A stretch of DNA of 64,000 bases from Cladophialophora immunda (GCF_000835495.1 NW_015622541.1:1426001-1490000), one strand, 5' to 3'. Shown: positions 11,418-23,260, counted from the first letter of the stretch. Notes: generated from the letters alone by a model not told the origin. Program-made: numbers and translations.

Positions 11418-12266
11418 ATGGCTTCTTCCGGCAGCCTCCCTCCGCCTTCTCCTTCGCCTCTGGTGCAAAGCTCCGAGGCTGTTGGTGAAGCGTCTCCCCT
11501 CGCTGAGAAGCACGCAGGACCGCTCGACTCGCTCCCTGAGCTCACGACTAAACCCGCCGTGACCGAAGACGACAAGATCGAAGCGCTGCATTTGATTGCC
11601 GACTCCGTTGCGCAACAGCGCCAACTTGCCTCCGCCGCCATTATCTTCCATCCTTTGACGCTCTCGTTGCTCGTCCTCCTCCTGGGCATTGCCTACCAGA
11701 ATCTGTACAAAGGCGCCTCCTCGGATTGGGCGATCATTGGCACGACATCGGCGGGTATTCTCATGGCTGTGCTGATCACCGTGCGCTGGCTCACGAGCGG
11801 CTACATTTTCGAGGCGGAGCGTGTAGGGACCTGGAAATGGCTCAACGAAGGTCGTGACAATCCGGACGGGGGCATCGTGGGCTCCGAGGACGAAATCCTC
11901 CTGACCAGATTCGGCGACGATGTTATTGGGACGACTGTTGTCCGCGGTGTACGCGAATCCTCTGGTTCTTCCGGCAAGTCACGCAAGAATGCGCCTGTCA
12001 ACGGATACATCCGTGCGTGGACGGTCAAGCGTCGGTATAGGCACAAAGGAGTAGGACAGGGTCTGCTCGAGGAAGCAATCGCCCTGTGCCAGCAAAAGGG
12101 ATGGAGCGGTCCAGAGTTTGCAGAGGACCACGCCAACTCGGCGGATGTCGTCCACGCGACGTTTTCGGGCGGTTTCAAGAAGAAGGAAAGGCAAGCCAGG
12201 GAGATGCTGGAGAGGATGATCGAGGAGAGCAGGTCGAATGCCAGCGGCAAGAAAGGCAAGAGATGA
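11418..12266 (+). CDS. Membrane-anchored GNAT-family N-acetyltransferase
   Basis: 282 aa from the ATG at 11,418 (CGACATGG context; the frame opens upstream only by a TTG). Residues 1-60 are Pro/Ser-rich. Two adjacent hydrophobic segments at about residues 75-95 and 103-122 predict a hairpin membrane anchor. The C-terminal half is a GNAT-like domain with the acetyl-CoA pyrophosphate-binding motif RHKGVGQGLLEEA near residue 205 (R-x-x-G-x-G). A basic coiled tail (KKKERQAREMLERMIEESR) ends in KKGKR. The substrate is unknown; this architecture recurs in ascomycetes but I do not recognise a named orthologue. Confidence 0.75.
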   Translation: MASSGSLPPPSPSPLVQSSEAVGEASPLAEKHAGPLDSLPELTTKPAVTEDDKIEALHLIADSVAQQRQLASAAIIFHPLTLSLLVLLLGIAYQNLYKGASSDWAIIGTTSAGILMAVLITVRWLTSGYIFEAERVGTWKWLNEGRDNPDGGIVGSEDEILLTRFGDDVIGTTVVRGVRESSGSSGKSRKNAPVNGYIRAWTVKRRYRHKGVGQGLLEEAIALCQQKGWSGPEFAEDHANSADVVHATFSGGFKKKERQAREMLERMIEESRSNASGKKGKR

Positions 12267-12931
12267 TACCCCCCTTTTTTTTGGTTTCCACATAATTGGA
12301 ATGATAATACTAGACATGGCGAGCGGCTGACTGCCCCGAGGCGGAGGATCTTGACGATCGATTAATCGAGGCATTTGGGCCCCAGGGGAAAAATAATCCG
12401 TGCTGCAACCCCTAATACCATCGTCCCCTTGTCCTCCCTGTGTCGTCCCTGACTGACTGACCTCCTAATACCGTCCCTGTTCTCCTATTTCCCTCAGCCC
12501 TCTAACCTCCCACAAACATACATGCCCCTTGCATGTACTCGGTACCTGGAGTACCTGGAGTACCTACTCGGCACGAGGTACATAAATCTCAATCTCAAAC
12601 GGGCACGGGGAGCAAGACCGTACTCGCCCACCGCACTTATGCTTGGAGTATTGGGAACTAAGGTCGACAGGGCCAGCTGGTTGCATAGATTCCCTTCCAC
12701 TCGTGTCTCGAAGGGGCACAGTAGTAGGTACTAGTAGGTAGGTAGGTAGGTAGGTAGGTAGGTGTGTATCTGCGTCTCAGCGTCCGAAGCATGAGGGCGA
12801 TTTCTTGCCTTTCGCTTTCGCTTTCTTTCACAGATAATACCCTAGACTCAGACCCTGAACCAATCCTAGTCCCAGTCCTAGACCTGGACCTGGACCTGGT
12901 GATAGTAAAAGTAGTAGCAGAAGTGGTAATG
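12267..12931. other. Convergent 3' intergenic region with microsatellites
   Basis: Lies between the 3' ends of the GNAT and Ppg1-type genes. It contains short repeats: GGAGTACCT-like units at 12,540-12,570, a (TAGG)n tract at 12,735-12,763, and CCTGGA repeats at 12,880-12,900. No gene is supported. Confidence 0.6.
12735..12763. repeat. (TAGG)n microsatellite
   Basis: About seven uninterrupted TAGG units followed by TGTG. A second tract of the same unit lies at 38,082-38,107. Confidence 0.9.
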
Positions 12932-14349
12932 TTACAAGAAATATTCCCCGACGGGCTTCTTCGCAGGCATGCCCCTGGTGCCCTGCGGCGCGGCCTCGAA
13001 GACTCTATACCTCCGCCCGGGGGTGGCCAGGTTCCAGAGCACGCCGGCTCCGCCGCCACTGCCATCCCCACCCACGGGTTCTTTGCGGCCTTGGTCGCCG
13101 TTGGCCCTCTGAATGCAGCCGCCGTTCGACCCGTCCTCGCCCAGCTCGAGGATCGCGGCCACGTTGCCGCACCGGTAGCAGTAGTTCGGGGCGCTCCAGA
13201 CGGTGACGATCGTCTTGTCAAACATCTCTTTGTACCCTTCCATGACCAGCTGATGCGCCCGCGCAATCAATGACAGGTCGTTGTTGTGGTTGAAATGCCT
13301 CACAATGTCTGCGCCAAAGAGAAATCCCGCGCCTCGCGGGCTGAGCCCCCATCCTTCAATCTCGTCCGGGTCGGACCAGAGGAGGTCGCACATTGCGCCC
13401 TCGTGAGGGACTTCTTGCTTACGGTCAATGAGACGGATTTTGTCGACGGTTTCAACCAGGGGCGATAGACCGCCGTGGACGCAGAGGACTGCGCCGGTCG
13501 AAGAGGTAGGAGGTTGGAAGAGCGAAGGAGGTGGTTGGCTGGGTGAGGACTGAGAGGCGTCAAGAGATGACGGGAGGTCGACGTCCGGAGCGGGAGATAT
13601 TCGACTTCCGTCAGAGAAGGCTTGTGATTGTTGCGAACTCATCGAGAGGCCGGCGAACTGGCGACGGAGGGTCTTGGAGATGAGTTCCCCGTTGGCGTTG
13701 AGGACCTCGGACTCGAGGTCTTCGTCCTCCGACGGGAGGGTAGACTGCGTATTGCTGTCGTTCATGGAAGACGCCATGCCGCCTGTCGGAGGTGGGACGT
13801 CGGTCGTCGCGCCCAAAATCAACGCCCCGAGCGCCAGATAGTCAAACACTTCACAACAATACCGCCAGACGTTCGCACTCCCATATTTCCTAATACATTC
13901 ATCGTAGAACCCGTAGACGGTGGTGATCTGCCTCGACTCGTGATTGCCCCTGATAAGGGTGATGCGATCCGGGTATCTGACCTTCAGACACAGGAGCAGC
14001 AGGAAACTCTCCAGGCTGTAGAACCCCCGGTCCACAAAGTCGCCCATGAACAGATAGTTTGTGTCGGGGACGTCGCCGCCCACGCGGAAGAGTTCCATGA
14101 GATCGTGGAACTGGCCATGGATGTCGCCGCAGATGGTGACGGGGGCGTCGACGCAGACGACATTGCCTTCTTCGATGAGCAGTTCGCGCGCCTTGTAGCA
14201 GAGTTCGCGCACTTGGGGTTCGGGGATGGGGCGGCACGCGCGCAATTGCGCAATGGCTCTGGAAGGAAGATAGGCGTCAGTGTTATGCGGGCAAGAAAGG
14301 GTGCGACAGGCTGCAGTAGCAGGCGCACTTACTTGTCGAGGTCGCTCAT
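12932..14349 (-). CDS. ppg1: PP2A-like Ser/Thr phosphatase catalytic subunit, Ppg1 type, with large insert
   Basis: Metal-dependent Ser/Thr phosphatase of the PPP family. Exon 1 is only 17 nt (14,333-14,349, MSDLDK) and joins exon 2 (12,932-14,258) over a 74-nt intron (donor GTAAGTGCG, acceptor CTTCCAG). The product is 447 aa. Catalytic motifs are GDIHG (50-54), GDFVDRG (78-84) and GNHES (110-114). Later conserved blocks are [15 protein letters not shown] and [12 protein letters not shown]. The C terminus ends GEYFL, the methylatable tail style of PP2A-like enzymes. An insert of about 115 residues, rich in Ser, Pro and acidic residues, interrupts the core between LALGALI and AVLCVHGG; Ppg1-type enzymes of filamentous fungi are known to carry extra sequence here. 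A Gly-rich stretch precedes the C-terminal tail. PPP family is certain; assignment to Ppg1 over PP4 or PP6 is likely. Confidence 0.9.
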
Positions 14350-15076
14350 CACCGCAGCGCAGATGAGGAGGATCGTGCAGCGTTAGAGCACATGAGTGTG
14401 AGATGTGTGACTTTGGGGCGGAGAGTGGGTGGCGGTGGGATGGCGTCAAGTACTCCGTAGATAGCGAATCAATGAGTCGACGATGGCGAGCTAGGCGGCG
14501 CAGCTGCAGGTGTCGAGGTTGCTGAGAAGTGCTCGTAGGTACAAATGATGAACTTCTCAAATCCGAGTCACTGATCACTGATCGTGGTGTCGCGTGGTCT
14601 GGGGGAAACTTTGTGGCGGTCACAAAATGCAATCAAAGACTGGCCTGGGCTGCCCAACCCATGATGGGACTTTTTGACGATATGCAACGGCGATCATCTC
14701 GGGAGATCCTCGGCAGCAGACGGGTACGGCGGAGCATCTACGCATTGAGATGGTCTCCGCAATACAACCGCGAAAAAGGAAGCTTGGTGAAAGTCGAAGC
14801 TCCAAACATATATGCGTCAGGGACTTATCACTTCCCCCCTTCCTTGTAAGACTCGAGACGGGCCTTGATCCATTCTCCCGCTCTACCAAGGTCCTCGCTC
14901 CTTACATCCGTCCATTTCCGATCCCGCCCGAGCCACTCGTTGACGTCGACCAGCCGAATGAAGATTCACACCACACCACAGCTCCTCCCGCACGATTGAA
15001 GCATAGCAATAACCTCTCCCCCCATTGAGCAACGGAAAAAGAGGGGGGCAAAACCTGGCAAAGAAAGAAGAAAAAA
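14350..15076. promoter_or_regulatory. Divergent promoter region, phosphatase and small membrane protein
   Basis: 727 bp between two genes transcribed away from each other. No strong motif or convincing reading frame was seen. Confidence 0.4.
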
Positions 15077-15580
15077 ATGCCACCACATCTACACCCGCGG
15101 TCCACGGCAACCTCGACCCTTTTCGCGGGGACGCTGCTCGCCTCCTTCATCGTGGTGGGCATCCCGCACGTCTTTCCCTGCCCGCGGCCGCGGACGGGGT
15201 ACGCGGCGGACGCGGGACGGATAGAGCTGGATGAAGACGGCAACCCTGTCCGCCGACGACAAGTCCGACCAGGCGACAAACCATCCACCTCCGGAAATGC
15301 AATCCCCGCTCACTGCGCGTCTCGGGCGCCGGCGCAGGAAGAACAACAGCCACCACAACCTCGCAAAGCCCCGCAAGGTCTCCAGAAGGGGCTGACTGCG
15401 TCGAAGAACCTGGACGAGGAAGCGGCTCTGTTCAGAGAGCTGCAGGCCGAGGCAGAAATGTTGGAGAAGGAGGCCAGGTCGGCGAGGGAATGCCCCGTGC
15501 CGAAGCCGAAGGGGTGGGTTGGGAGGATACTGGGGTTCGAGGAGCAGGGTAGGAATGTGGCGGATAAGGAAGGTGGATGA
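15077..15580 (+). CDS. Small single-pass membrane protein, unrecognised
   Basis: 167 aa, single exon, ATG at 15,077 (AAAAAATGCC). A hydrophobic segment at about residues 13-32 (LFAGTLLASFIVVGIPHVFPC) could be a signal anchor or mitochondrial inner-membrane segment. It is followed by a Pro- and charge-rich region and a predicted helix at about 110-137 (EEAALFRELQAEAEMLEKEA). The C terminus carries PKGWVGRILGF. Codon use and the clean single frame support a real gene. I do not recognise the family, and the size and topology would fit a small organellar assembly factor, but that is a guess. Confidence 0.65.
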   Translation: MPPHLHPRSTATSTLFAGTLLASFIVVGIPHVFPCPRPRTGYAADAGRIELDEDGNPVRRRQVRPGDKPSTSGNAIPAHCASRAPAQEEQQPPQPRKAPQGLQKGLTASKNLDEEAALFRELQAEAEMLEKEARSARECPVPKPKGWVGRILGFEEQGRNVADKEGG

Positions 15581-16434
15581 GAAAGGAACCGGATCTGGAG
15601 AAATCGCAATTGACAAAGCTCACGGAGCGAGCTCAAGCGCATGACGGGGTTGAGGTCTGTGGACTCAGCTGCATAATTTTGCACCAGTCCGGCTAATCCC
15701 AAGGACGATGTCGAGGCGTGGGAGAACGCCCTTTCCGGCACCCACGAGGTACCGGCAGGACATCTTGACGGACGCCGCTGGCATCAAGACCGCTCTCGAC
15801 TTGGCGAATGGTGTGGCGGAACCGGTGGTCCCCACTGCATACAGCTGGCTGGATCTACGACCAGATACCCGCTACCCAGAGTCACCTGCTGAGGGAACAA
15901 CCTCGCACGACCTCGGACAATGACTGTCGCTATGTCGAGCAGCTTTCACCCAAGGGCAGACTGACCTCCAGATGGTAATGAGTCTGGTTATACGCATTGG
16001 GCCATCCTCTCAAGGGTGAATATGGATGGCATATGGCTGCTAGGTGTCGACGTGGACGGAGACAGCCGCTGCGATGAATGAGGCCAGGGCAAGGAATGGT
16101 GATTGAATGGAGCACAAGGCAGACAAACAGGATCATGGTCATATCTTGACTCACGAACTATCGCTTATTCTTTATCCAAAACTTTTGCGCACCATCTGGT
16201 AGCCTCGCCTGACTTCCAGGGCCTCCAGGCTATTGACTGTTCAAGCATGAGAAACAATGTCAAAGGAGAAAGCAAAAGCTGATCAAACACGTCTCCGACT
16301 CCCCTGGCAAAGCCTTGCAACATGTCGCGCATCCCACCTCAGATCTTTCCACCCACGATTCCATCAATCTTGAATATCTCCATCCATCCCCCGAAGACTT
16401 CTGTCTCGGCATGGTTGGGTCCCTCTGCCTCAAC
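15581..16434. other. Convergent 3' intergenic region
   Basis: Between the 3' ends of the small membrane protein and the Cys-rich protein. Only short unconvincing frames are present (for example 15,708-15,923 on the + strand). Nothing else was seen. Confidence 0.5.
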
Positions 16435-17772
16435 TCAGCTATCCCTTTCCTGGTTGATCTCTTTGAGCTTCACCCCCGTCTTCCAATCCAATTCTCTTGC
16501 AATCTTGGTCATCCGCTCGAACACGGGCCGCCCAACGTATCTCCAGAACCCACCTGCACGAACACAGGTCTCCCGTTGTTCATTCTCAAACCTTTCCAGG
16601 TCATCTTTCACGAGAGCCTTCAGAGCTGCGACCAGGGAAGGAGTCTGCTGCGAGGAAGAGGCAGGGGCTTTGTTGATTCCTGCTCCAACGCCATTCTTCT
16701 TCGCGCCGACACCATTGGCAGCGACCGCCACAGCGTTCGCAGGACAACCACTCGACCGAGCATGTCCTCCATCCACCCCCAGCTTCACCAAGACGGCAAC
16801 GAGCAAATCCTCCATCTCATCGTCCTCAGTGTCACAATCATGCACACCCTCGCTGTATCTCCTCTTCTTCCCGCCACCACCGTGGTTGGATGCACCGGCA
16901 ATCGAGCTCTTGCGCCTTTCACGCTCACTTTTTCTCCTCTGCGCAATGCTGGATAGTAACGTCTTCTTGTGCGCCTCAATGCTCGCCATGAATCCCATGT
17001 TTCTTGCAATGACCTCTTCGATGGTCTTGTCACTCGCTAGTGGGTGTGTCGCACCGAGATGTCCTCCTGTTGATGTGTTGGCGCCGTGCAAAACCTCTGC
17101 GACAAATGAGACGTCCGCAGTCCGGACATTGATGGTGTGCTTCTGTTGATTCTTCGCAGCCTTGACTTGCGACTTTGCTGCCTTGGCAGCCTTTTTGAGC
17201 GCTCGAGCTTCGGCTTTTGTCAATTTCGGAGGTATGCGCTGTCGGTCACTCTCGTCAGTCGTGCTGATTGTGGTGTCGGTCACGGTCTGAGCATCGTCAT
17301 CTTGGTCACCTTCGTCGTCGAAGTCATCATTACCACCGTCGAGCTGCCGGACAGCTTGCTGAACGTAAGGAATGTTCACAGGCAGATCTCCCAACAATGG
17401 TCTTGTCTTGGCCGCGTCTGCACTTGAGCCATTTGCGATCCTATACTCTGCGAGAAGTTCTGCGATCTTTTTGCACATCAAAGCGCAAATGTCAGTTGGT
17501 TCCTCCGTCACAGGCCAATTGTCGCCATCTAAGGGTGATGTTATGGGAAGGGTATTGCAACATGCCGCATCACTCACCTTCCGATGTCTGTTCTCATGCA
17601 ATTCATCGGCCTGGATGCAGGAGAAGCAGTTGTGACTCGTGCCAATTGCGTGCATGGTCTGGTGGTAGCGAAAGCAAGGGATGCTGTGGACGCCATAGCA
17701 TGTTTGTCGCGCCTTTGGGTTGCTCATCTTCATGGAACAAAGGTAGCAGCTGTGCTCTATGGTGCACGACAT
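16435..17772 (-). CDS. Unrecognised fungal protein with Cys/His-rich N terminus
   Basis: Reads as 445 aa from the ATG at 17,772. The first 60 residues hold several Cys and His pairs (CYLC, CYGVHSIPC, NCFSC) that could bind zinc. An acidic segment (DDFDDEGDQDDDAQT), a Lys/Ala-rich basic helix (ALKKAAKAAKSQVKAAK) and low-complexity Ala/Gly/Val sequence follow. The C-terminal 70 residues (LKALVKDDLERFENEQRETC...GGFWRYVGRPVFERM) look conserved. An intron may lie near 17,530-17,578: donor GTGAGT at 17,578 and acceptor CCCTTAG at about 17,530 are strong signals, but that 49-nt intron shifts the frame into a stop. A 45-nt variant starting at GTGATG stays in frame, so the N-terminal junction is uncertain. 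Function unknown. Confidence 0.7.
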   Translation of the reverse strand: MSCTIEHSCYLCSMKMSNPKARQTCYGVHSIPCFRYHQTMHAIGTSHNCFSCIQADELHENRHRKVSDAACCNTLPITSPLDGDNWPVTEEPTDICALMCKKIAELLAEYRIANGSSADAAKTRPLLGDLPVNIPYVQQAVRQLDGGNDDFDDEGDQDDDAQTVTDTTISTTDESDRQRIPPKLTKAEARALKKAAKAAKSQVKAAKNQQKHTINVRTADVSFVAEVLHGANTSTGGHLGATHPLASDKTIEEVIARNMGFMASIEAHKKTLLSSIAQRRKSERERRKSSIAGASNHGGGGKKRRYSEGVHDCDTEDDEMEDLLVAVLVKLGVDGGHARSSGCPANAVAVAANGVGAKKNGVGAGINKAPASSSQQTPSLVAALKALVKDDLERFENEQRETCVRAGGFWRYVGRPVFERMTKIARELDWKTGVKLKEINQERDS

Positions 17773-18833
17773 GTGACGTCGATTTAGCTTGTGCTCTCCG
17801 CGTGTATTTCAACATGATGGCAAGGCTTGTGGAACAAGGGGTATGTCCAGGTGCAGTTGCTTACCAAGCCCGGAGGCCGCTTCCCATTTGAATGGGCTGT
17901 TGGGCGCAGCCGGATCCATAGTCACAGACCGCTCGCCGCTGCGTCTTTGTGGACTGGTATATTTTTTTTCTGTTCACGAGCTGTGTTGAGGATGTGACAG
18001 GGGTGGCACTATGCCAGACAGCGCAACAGGCACCAAAATGTGTGAGGTGTTGGTGGGCGCGGATGGATGAGGATGTTTTAAAAGGGTTGAGGGTTCAGAT
18101 CGGAAGAAAGGAGCACGGTGAGGCAGTGAACGCAGGAGAGACGGATGGTATCAGACAAAGCCCGGTCTGCTTGTGCGTGAGCACCAAACAGTGATTGTAT
18201 GTGATCGGGTATGCGCGGCTCGAACTGGAGGCTTGCAGAGGATGGAGTGTCTGGACAGCAGGCGGTGTCGGCGTGATGTAGAATGACTCTGCCGCTTCCT
18301 AGAACAAAGAACGAGGGGCATGATGGTGAGCTGTGTGCAATCTGACTTGATGGATGGAGGCACGGCACATGGAATCCAAGTCGTTACTGGCATTTCGGGC
18401 AACTGCAACTCGGTGGAGATGGTCAGCTGTGAGATCCCGCAGAGAAGGATGGTGCCAACACGAGGCTGCGAGGAGATACAGAGGATACGCACAGAGAGAA
18501 AGAGAGAGGAACAAGACGCTGGAAGATGGAGAGAGGGGGAGGAGGAAGAGGAAGAGGAAGAGCAGAGAGGTTTTGTTTCATTGCCAACATCGCACCAAGC
18601 AGAATGAGTGAGCTTGACCACGACGGACCATTACCTAAGATATCAAGTTTGCTATTGCCATCCACGCGGAAGCAGCGACCGCTCGGTGTTTGCAGCAGTC
18701 GATTCTCAAGTTTGCTTTCAATTCCAGAGATATTCCCACAACGTGGCCAGAGTCCCCAACAGTCGATGGTAAAAGAGCGTCAAGCAAACTGAAACGTCGG
18801 GCGGCTGCATTCCAGGCCACATTCCATCGCCAT
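17773..18833. promoter_or_regulatory. Intergenic region upstream of the Cys-rich protein, GA/CT-rich
   Basis: About 1.06 kb between the 5' end of the Cys-rich protein gene and the 3' end of egt1, both on the minus strand. A purine-rich run at 18,485-18,580 (CT-rich on the coding strand) resembles a fungal pyrimidine promoter tract. No gene is supported. Confidence 0.5.
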
Positions 18834-21682
18834 TCAGACGACCACATCCCTGACAAGCCTGGCTGTGCACCAAACATATGGATAGTTCCTCTGGTACCAG
18901 TTGACAAAGGTCTTCTTCAATGCAATTCTCGGCACCGTGGCCCAGCTGCCTCCGAGACAAACATTGTGCTTGCTATCGAAGAAGTCAGCCGTGTATCCGG
19001 GATACAGGTCCATGGCTTTGAACCCTTCGTGTGGCGCCAACGGTGTACTGGTCCATTCCCACAGGCCCCCAAGGTCGCTCTGTCCACGGAGTCGGTCGGC
19101 GTTGCCAGTCACAGGCGTCGGATGCCAGTGGCGGAAGGCAACATTGCGATCGCCCAACTCGACGAAGAGCTCGTTGGGGTCCAGTGAGGGACCATCTGCA
19201 CTACCGTTGACGACACCATTCGACTGATGGGTTGATGGAGGTGTCTCTTGGACACCATCATTGGAGAGATGGCTATGATGGTCAGCCTGGTACCTCCATT
19301 GCTCTGTCATGCAGACTTACCCATTCACGGCTGAAATCAACTTGCTGGTCACCTTCTGTAAGACGCTGTCTTGGTTCTCAACGTACTGGTAAAGGCTCCG
19401 GGCCTCCTCCAGCGTGGGAATGCGTCCGTTGGACCATTCTGCGTAGGCCGCCAATTCGTCGTACGAGGCCATCACGGGCCAGTCCAAAGCATATTTGAGA
19501 GGGATGAGACCGTAGACGGTTCGAATAGCCTTGTCCTCGACAAAGGACGGGCTGGCCATATCTAGTTCATCCTGAACATGGCCATTCGCACCGTTTGTGC
19601 CGTTAGTCCCATTGAGCACCGCACCTACTTTAGAGGCCGTCCACGAAGCTGGCAGAGAGTCCTTGTGGGTAACTTCCAAGAAGCGAGCGTACTCGCCATT
19701 GCTGATTGGACGACTCTGGGCCTCGAACTCATTGACCGCTACCGTGCGTGATGGCCGCTCGTTGTCCCAGCCGAAGTACCTGTCGGGACCGAAGTTGTTC
19801 TCTGGGTCGTCCAAGCCGATTTTAACCTTGCTCGCAGGAATGCGATGCCACTGGTTCGAGGTACGATTCGCGCGAGCCTCGGCGGCCAATGTTCTGAAGT
19901 CGGGCAAACCTTCTCCTGGTGGTGGCAGAACACGCTCGCTCTGAAGCAGCATGTAGAGGAAGGTTTCCAAATGCATCGCCTCGTGCTCATAGGCAAGCCA
20001 AAGACCGCGGCTGAGCCTGCGGTCGGTGTAAGCCCGGCCAGAATGAATGCCCTCGACGATACGTTCGCGAACACGTTGCGAGTAGTTCAAGATGTCCTCC
20101 AAAGGAGGCCAGGAGTCCGGGATCTCACTGTGGTCATGACACAATTCGGGATTGTCCACGTCTGATACGCCTTCAGCTCCGCATCCTGGTTAATCGTATG
20201 GTTGAGGTCCTACCTGGATCAATGCCTCGCTCAAATATGGACATATAGTATGCCGGATCTGTAGCCTTTTCCTTGGTGGCCTTCATATAGTGAATATCTA
20301 GACAGCGGTTAATCTAATGCCGAATTGTGTTTCGCCATCCCCACATACCTGCGAACGTGGGGATGTGGCCCAGGTAAAAGATCAAGTCATTTCGCAGCTT
20401 GATAGGTTTGTTGAGCAGCTCGTCCTTGGGGACCATAGACTTGGTCACTGTATCCCAAGCCGCCCATAGCTGTCGCCAATCGTCGAGCGAAGGGACAGGG
20501 CTCGCAGCGAACTCTGCTGGCTTGGTGGGGAAATTGATGGTGGACGGCGACAAAAGATGAATATCTGAGTTGTGACAGTCAGAATGGAATCAAGTTCGCC
20601 GTGCACGTACTCACAATAATCATTGGTCTTGTTGTTGTAAGCCGTCTGGGGGATTAGGCCAGCAGCATGCCAGAGAGCATCACGCTGCGCCTCGGAGTAC
20701 TTGAAGGCGTCCTCCAAATGGACCTTCTCGCCTTGCTCGAAGGAAAAATCTTTGTTGTTGATCGTCTTCAGGGCCACGTATGATGCCTGATGTTTGTTCT
20801 GGTTCTCGTCATACACGCCTTCGATCTGCCACTCATCCTGCCGGAAAGCCTCATAGCCCAGGATGTTGTTAGCGTGGGTGAGACCATTGCGGTAGAAGCG
20901 CTCCGTCACATTCATGGAGTCGTTATAGGCCCGGAAGACGCGGTCAGGCTGCTGGCATGCGTCGATCCCTACCATCACATAGTCCGAGGCGGCCAAAACT
21001 TTCTTGAACGAAGCAAGGAACTGAGCGGCCTCCTCTCGAGTGAAATTGCCCAGGGACGAGCCCATGGTCATGACACAGGTCGTCCTGGCGTCAGTCGCGG
21101 ATTCCTTCAGCCACAAAAGAGCATCGTCATAGGTCCCATGCAGTGCCCGGAAAGTGACATGGTGGAATGCGTTGATGTCCAACTGGGCAAAGGTCCGCTT
21201 GAGCTCGGACAGGGATAGATCCAAGGCATAGTACTCGACGTTCTTGTTTGCCTCCTCAAATGCTTTGAGAAGGATGTTCACTTTGCGGAGGTTGCTATGA
21301 GGCATCCCACGTCAGCCTGACGAGATATACATCGTCGAGGAACTCACCCGCTGCCCAGTTCCACGAGACGAGCGCCGTCTGGAATCCGCCCAACGATCTT
21401 GCCGGCATGTCTTGTGAGAGTGTCTATTTCCGCGTTGGTGAGGTAGTATTCATCCACATAGGTGATCTCCTCAAACAGCTTTAGACCCTTTTCTACAATT
21501 GTTTAGTGTGTGCCTCAAACAACAAGAACCTCTGTACCGTCATAGAGCAGCAAGGTCGGAAACGTGCGCGGCTGCCCTTTGGGAGGATTGAGAGACTGCT
21601 TGAGGGTATGGAGCAGGGACTGGTCCGACTGGTCGCTCCTGATGTCGAGGATTGGCACCCCGGCGGGAGTGTGGGTGGCCAT
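18834..21682 (-). CDS. egt1: Ergothioneine biosynthesis protein 1 (methyltransferase-DinB-FGE fusion)
   Basis: Makes hercynine from histidine and then forms the C-S bond with cysteine on the ergothioneine pathway (N. crassa Egt-1). Seven exons: 21,538-21,682; 21,348-21,492; 20,615-21,294; 20,349-20,564; 20,214-20,297; 19,321-20,161; 18,834-19,272. The introns are 45-53 nt and all junctions stay in frame, giving 849 aa, normal for the family. Residues 1 to about 330 are an EgtD-like histidine methyltransferase (RLVELGSGNLRKV; TMGSSLGNF). A DinB-like helical domain follows and then the iron-binding HxxxHxE motif (H483, H487, E489 in YEHEAMHLE). The C-terminal part is a formylglycine-generating-enzyme/sulfatase-modifying domain (GGLWEWTSTPL, LGGSWAT, CTARLVRDV). 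A Gly/Asn/Thr-rich linker (NGTNGTNGANG) interrupts the FGE domain. Product and pathway are firm. Confidence 0.96.
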
Positions 21683-23260
21683 GGTCACGAGTGGTTGACA
21701 GAAGAAGGCTTGGGGATCAAGTACGAGTCGCAGGTAGATATTTGACCGGGGAGACGACCAAAATATACACGGCAGAGTAAGTAGAGATGGAAAAGAGATT
21801 CATGACCTTTGAAACGACGGAACACAACAAACTCGACGTATGCTGGAATCAAGGTTCCACTTTTACCCCGGGAATGGTTGGACCATTGGCCAGGCAGGGC
21901 AAGTCATGAAGTTACCAATAGAAGCAGATCTATCTTGACTCCACCGAACGGCTGAGGCTTTTCTCCCAGGCTGTGAGCCTGTAAGAAGACGTCCCTGAGT
22001 GGCTGTGGAGTAGGGAAACGTGCCGGAACCGTCGCCAGGATGCAGCCCTTGACGTGAGGGATGCAAGTAACACGCATGATCAGTCAACACATAAAACACA
22101 CACATGCCACTTTCCAAGACCTGAGGGGCGCAGACAGGGGGGTTAGGTAACCGCAGAGATTTCATGATCAGGAACGAGGCAGAACGGTAGGTGATTCGAG
22201 AATCCCAGCCGGGTCTCCTCGCGAACCACTTTCAGCCAGACGGAGCCAAAATGTGGAGGGGAGTCCCGGCAGTGCTGACAATGACGACACGACTGAGAAT
22301 CCGAACCCGAGTCGCATAAATCTTCCTACGCTTGGTGGTGACGAATATGGATCGGAAATAGGAGCACCGGCTTGGTGTCAGCGTAAGAGGCCCAGTGGAA
22401 GAAGTCTCCTGCCAGCAACTTTGTTCAAGGCTGGACGGAGTGAGGGGGGGCAGAAGAATAAAGGAGGGGCAGCGGCCCGTGACTAGAGAGACTAAACTGC
22501 TTTGGGCACTCGTAGACGTCGTAGTGCAGGTACTAGCGAGCTAGATAACTTGGAATGAAGCTTCACGCACCACTCTGCAACAGCGTGAATGGCCGTCGCG
22601 TATCTTTCAAACACTTCGCCAGGCATCCGTTAGGCACCAGACGGAGATGGCCAAAGGGCCAGTAAGCCACAGTAAGCCAGATGAGGGAGCCTTTGGAGCC
22701 ATTGGTGCTGTATTCCGTAATCACAGAGACGGCAGTCAACTACTTCCTCGACAAGCTAAACATGGCGGCATACTATACGCAGCCATAAAGCGGCATCATC
22801 TTTTCTCCGCATGCTCCGAGTATCAGTCATACACGGCAACTCGGAGTATCTTAGAGCCGTGTAGTCCGGAGGCATGGACGGACTTGGCATTTATGGCACG
22901 GAAAAACGAGTCGCCGCAAAGCCCGGGAGCGGCACCACTATTCCCAACATAGCAAGAAAATAATAGAGCAGGCGCGCTCTCCACAACTTTCTCATTGAGC
23001 TTCACAGACACGAAATTGCATCGATCTCGTTCACATCCCACTCTTCATACACACGCACCCGCAATTGGCTTTCTAACGCGTTGATAACCTCGCATGATAA
23101 CCTAAACCTAGCCTTTCCGTGTATCGGTCCCACCGACCTCGATCTATCCATGCTGCTGTTGGCCTCGATGATGGTCGCCCGTGCCTATTCCCCTCCGTCT
23201 GCTTGATCGACCCGCATATCCTCTTTTCCACCGGTTTCCCTCCATTCCAAATCAGCCGTC
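21683..23260. promoter_or_regulatory. Divergent promoter region, egt1 and RhoGEF
   Basis: 1.58 kb between divergently transcribed genes. The last 200 bp before 23,261 are pyrimidine-rich, typical of a fungal 5' leader. Short frames at 22,253-22,486 and 22,647-22,952 have no family features. Nothing else was seen. Confidence 0.5.

Noticed and set aside
12735..12763. TAGG tract as an internal telomere-like repeat
   Set aside because: The ascomycete telomere unit is TTAGGG; pure TAGG units here are an ordinary microsatellite, also found at 38,082.
13628..14386. 252-codon plus-strand frame
   Set aside because: Antisense shadow of the phosphatase coding sequence.
16322..17149. 275-codon plus-strand frame
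   Set aside because: Antisense to the Cys-rich protein; Ser/Pro/Leu-rich translation without conserved features.
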